Source: an uncultured Lysobacteraceae bacterium | GTDB lineage: Bacteria > Pseudomonadota > Gammaproteobacteria > Xanthomonadales > Rhodanobacteraceae | Reading direction: 5' to 3' | Assembly (NCBI GenBank): GCA_946482585.1 | Contig: CAMLSI010000323.1 | Location: forward strand, 1-6,344 | Length of the DNA: 6,344 bases | Shown here: positions 6,010-6,344 of the stretch, in pieces | How the letters are laid out: every line of letters starts with the position of its first letter | Numbering within the stretch: position 1 is the stretch's first letter | Position numbers and translations under genes: made by a program | The notes under the pieces: generated by a model | What the model was told of the DNA's origin: nothing | Database searches by the model: none | What the model saw: the letters and a program-made list of their open reading frames with translations, nothing else

Positions 6010-6042
6010 CGGGCGCCTTCCCCTGAGATCGAGGTTTCCGTG

Positions 6043-6344
6043 ATGACGCATCGATTCCTGCTCGTGGCCGCGTTGCTGCTGGCGACGGCGGCACAGGCAC
6101 AACAGCCGGCCGCCAAAGCCGAATCCGCGAAAGCCGCGCCGGCCGGATTGCCGCGCACGGCGGCGACTGCCGGCGCCGAGCTCTACTTCATCGCCCCCGC
6201 CGACGGCGCGACCGTGGAGAAGACCTTCACCGTACGCTTCGGGCTCAAGGGCATGGGCGTCGCGCCGGCCGGCGTCACGACCGAGAAGAACGGCCATCAC
6301 CATCTGCTCATCGACGTGGCCGAGCTGTCGCCGATGAACCAGCC
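6043..6344 (+). CDS. Exported DUF4399 domain protein (5' part)
   Basis: One hundred residues are visible before the window ends. A Sec signal peptide is clear: MTHR, a Leu/Ala hydrophobic core and an AQA cleavage site after residue 19, so the product is periplasmic or secreted. A low-complexity Ala/Lys/Pro stretch (20-45) precedes the domain. Residues about 46-100 match the start of DUF4399 as I remember it: ELYFIAPADGATV, then FGLKGMGVAPAG, then the G-HHH-LLID motif with histidines at 85-87. The domain's function is not established to my knowledge; the His cluster invites metal binding, but that is inference. I choose the ATG at 6043, with GAGG at 6031-6034; a GTG directly before it in frame is the alternative. 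It is divergent from the Atm1-like exporter. The right end of the gene lies outside the window. Confidence 0.5.
   Translation, partial: MTHRFLLVAALLLATAAQAQQPAAKAESAKAAPAGLPRTAATAGAELYFIAPADGATVEKTFTVRFGLKGMGVAPAGVTTEKNGHHHLLIDVAELSPMNQ

Noticed and set aside
5910..6158. N-terminal 83-residue extension of the ABC exporter from an ATG at 6158
   Set aside because: It would cross the promoter and signal-peptide region of the divergent DUF4399 gene, is Ala/Ser/Pro-rich, and family members begin close to the residue I chose.

Overview
The window is dense, high-GC, protein-coding bacterial DNA with third codon positions dominated by G/C. The families present (an E1-beta/transketolase C-terminal domain, an Atm1-type ABC exporter, a class III cyclase fused to FHA, a secreted metallo-beta-lactamase-fold protein, a DUF4399 lipid-free secreted protein) and the TATGAT-type -10 boxes suit a proteobacterium. 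My best guess is a high-GC gammaproteobacterium of the Xanthomonadales/Lysobacterales type. That placement is inference from style and gene content, not from a marker gene. I see no rRNA, tRNA, CRISPR array, insertion sequence or phage gene.

Layout, left to right. Bases 1-427 (+) are the 3' end of a thiamine-diphosphate enzyme subunit of the E1-beta/transketolase C-terminal type, followed by a strong hairpin at 447-474. Bases 525-1589 (-) encode an exported metallo-beta-lactamase-fold hydrolase with all zinc ligands. A 194-bp divergent spacer separates it from 1784-2689 (+), an adenylate cyclase (class III catalytic domain) with a C-terminal FHA domain. Its only possible start lies 8 bases after a good -10 box, so its mRNA is probably leaderless. 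Bases 2870-3934 (-) encode an unrecognised three-part protein: a degenerate receiver-like N-terminus, a proline/alanine-rich linker, and a C-terminal domain ending in a helix-turn-helix-like segment. Bases 4128-5909 (-) encode an Atm1/ABCB7-like half-transporter with two tandem hairpins just after its stop. Divergent from it, 6043 to the window end (+), is the 5' part of a secreted DUF4399 protein.

All six genes look like single-gene transcription units. Junctions alternate convergent (TK/MBL, cyclase/receiver-like) and divergent (MBL/cyclase, ABC/DUF4399). The only same-strand pair, the ABC exporter and the receiver-like gene, is split by 193 bp holding hairpins and a separate promoter candidate. 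The best candidates for a linked function are the FHA-cyclase and its convergent receiver-like neighbour, both of which look like signalling proteins; that link is inference from adjacency. Every gap between genes is under 200 bp. The window looks mostly like ordinary chromosome, and I do not see a defence system or other clear new multi-gene system. The least explained gene is the receiver-like protein at 2870-3934. [Form note: the original answer gave no feature confidence values; the 0.5 on every feature is a placeholder required by the schema, not an estimate.]
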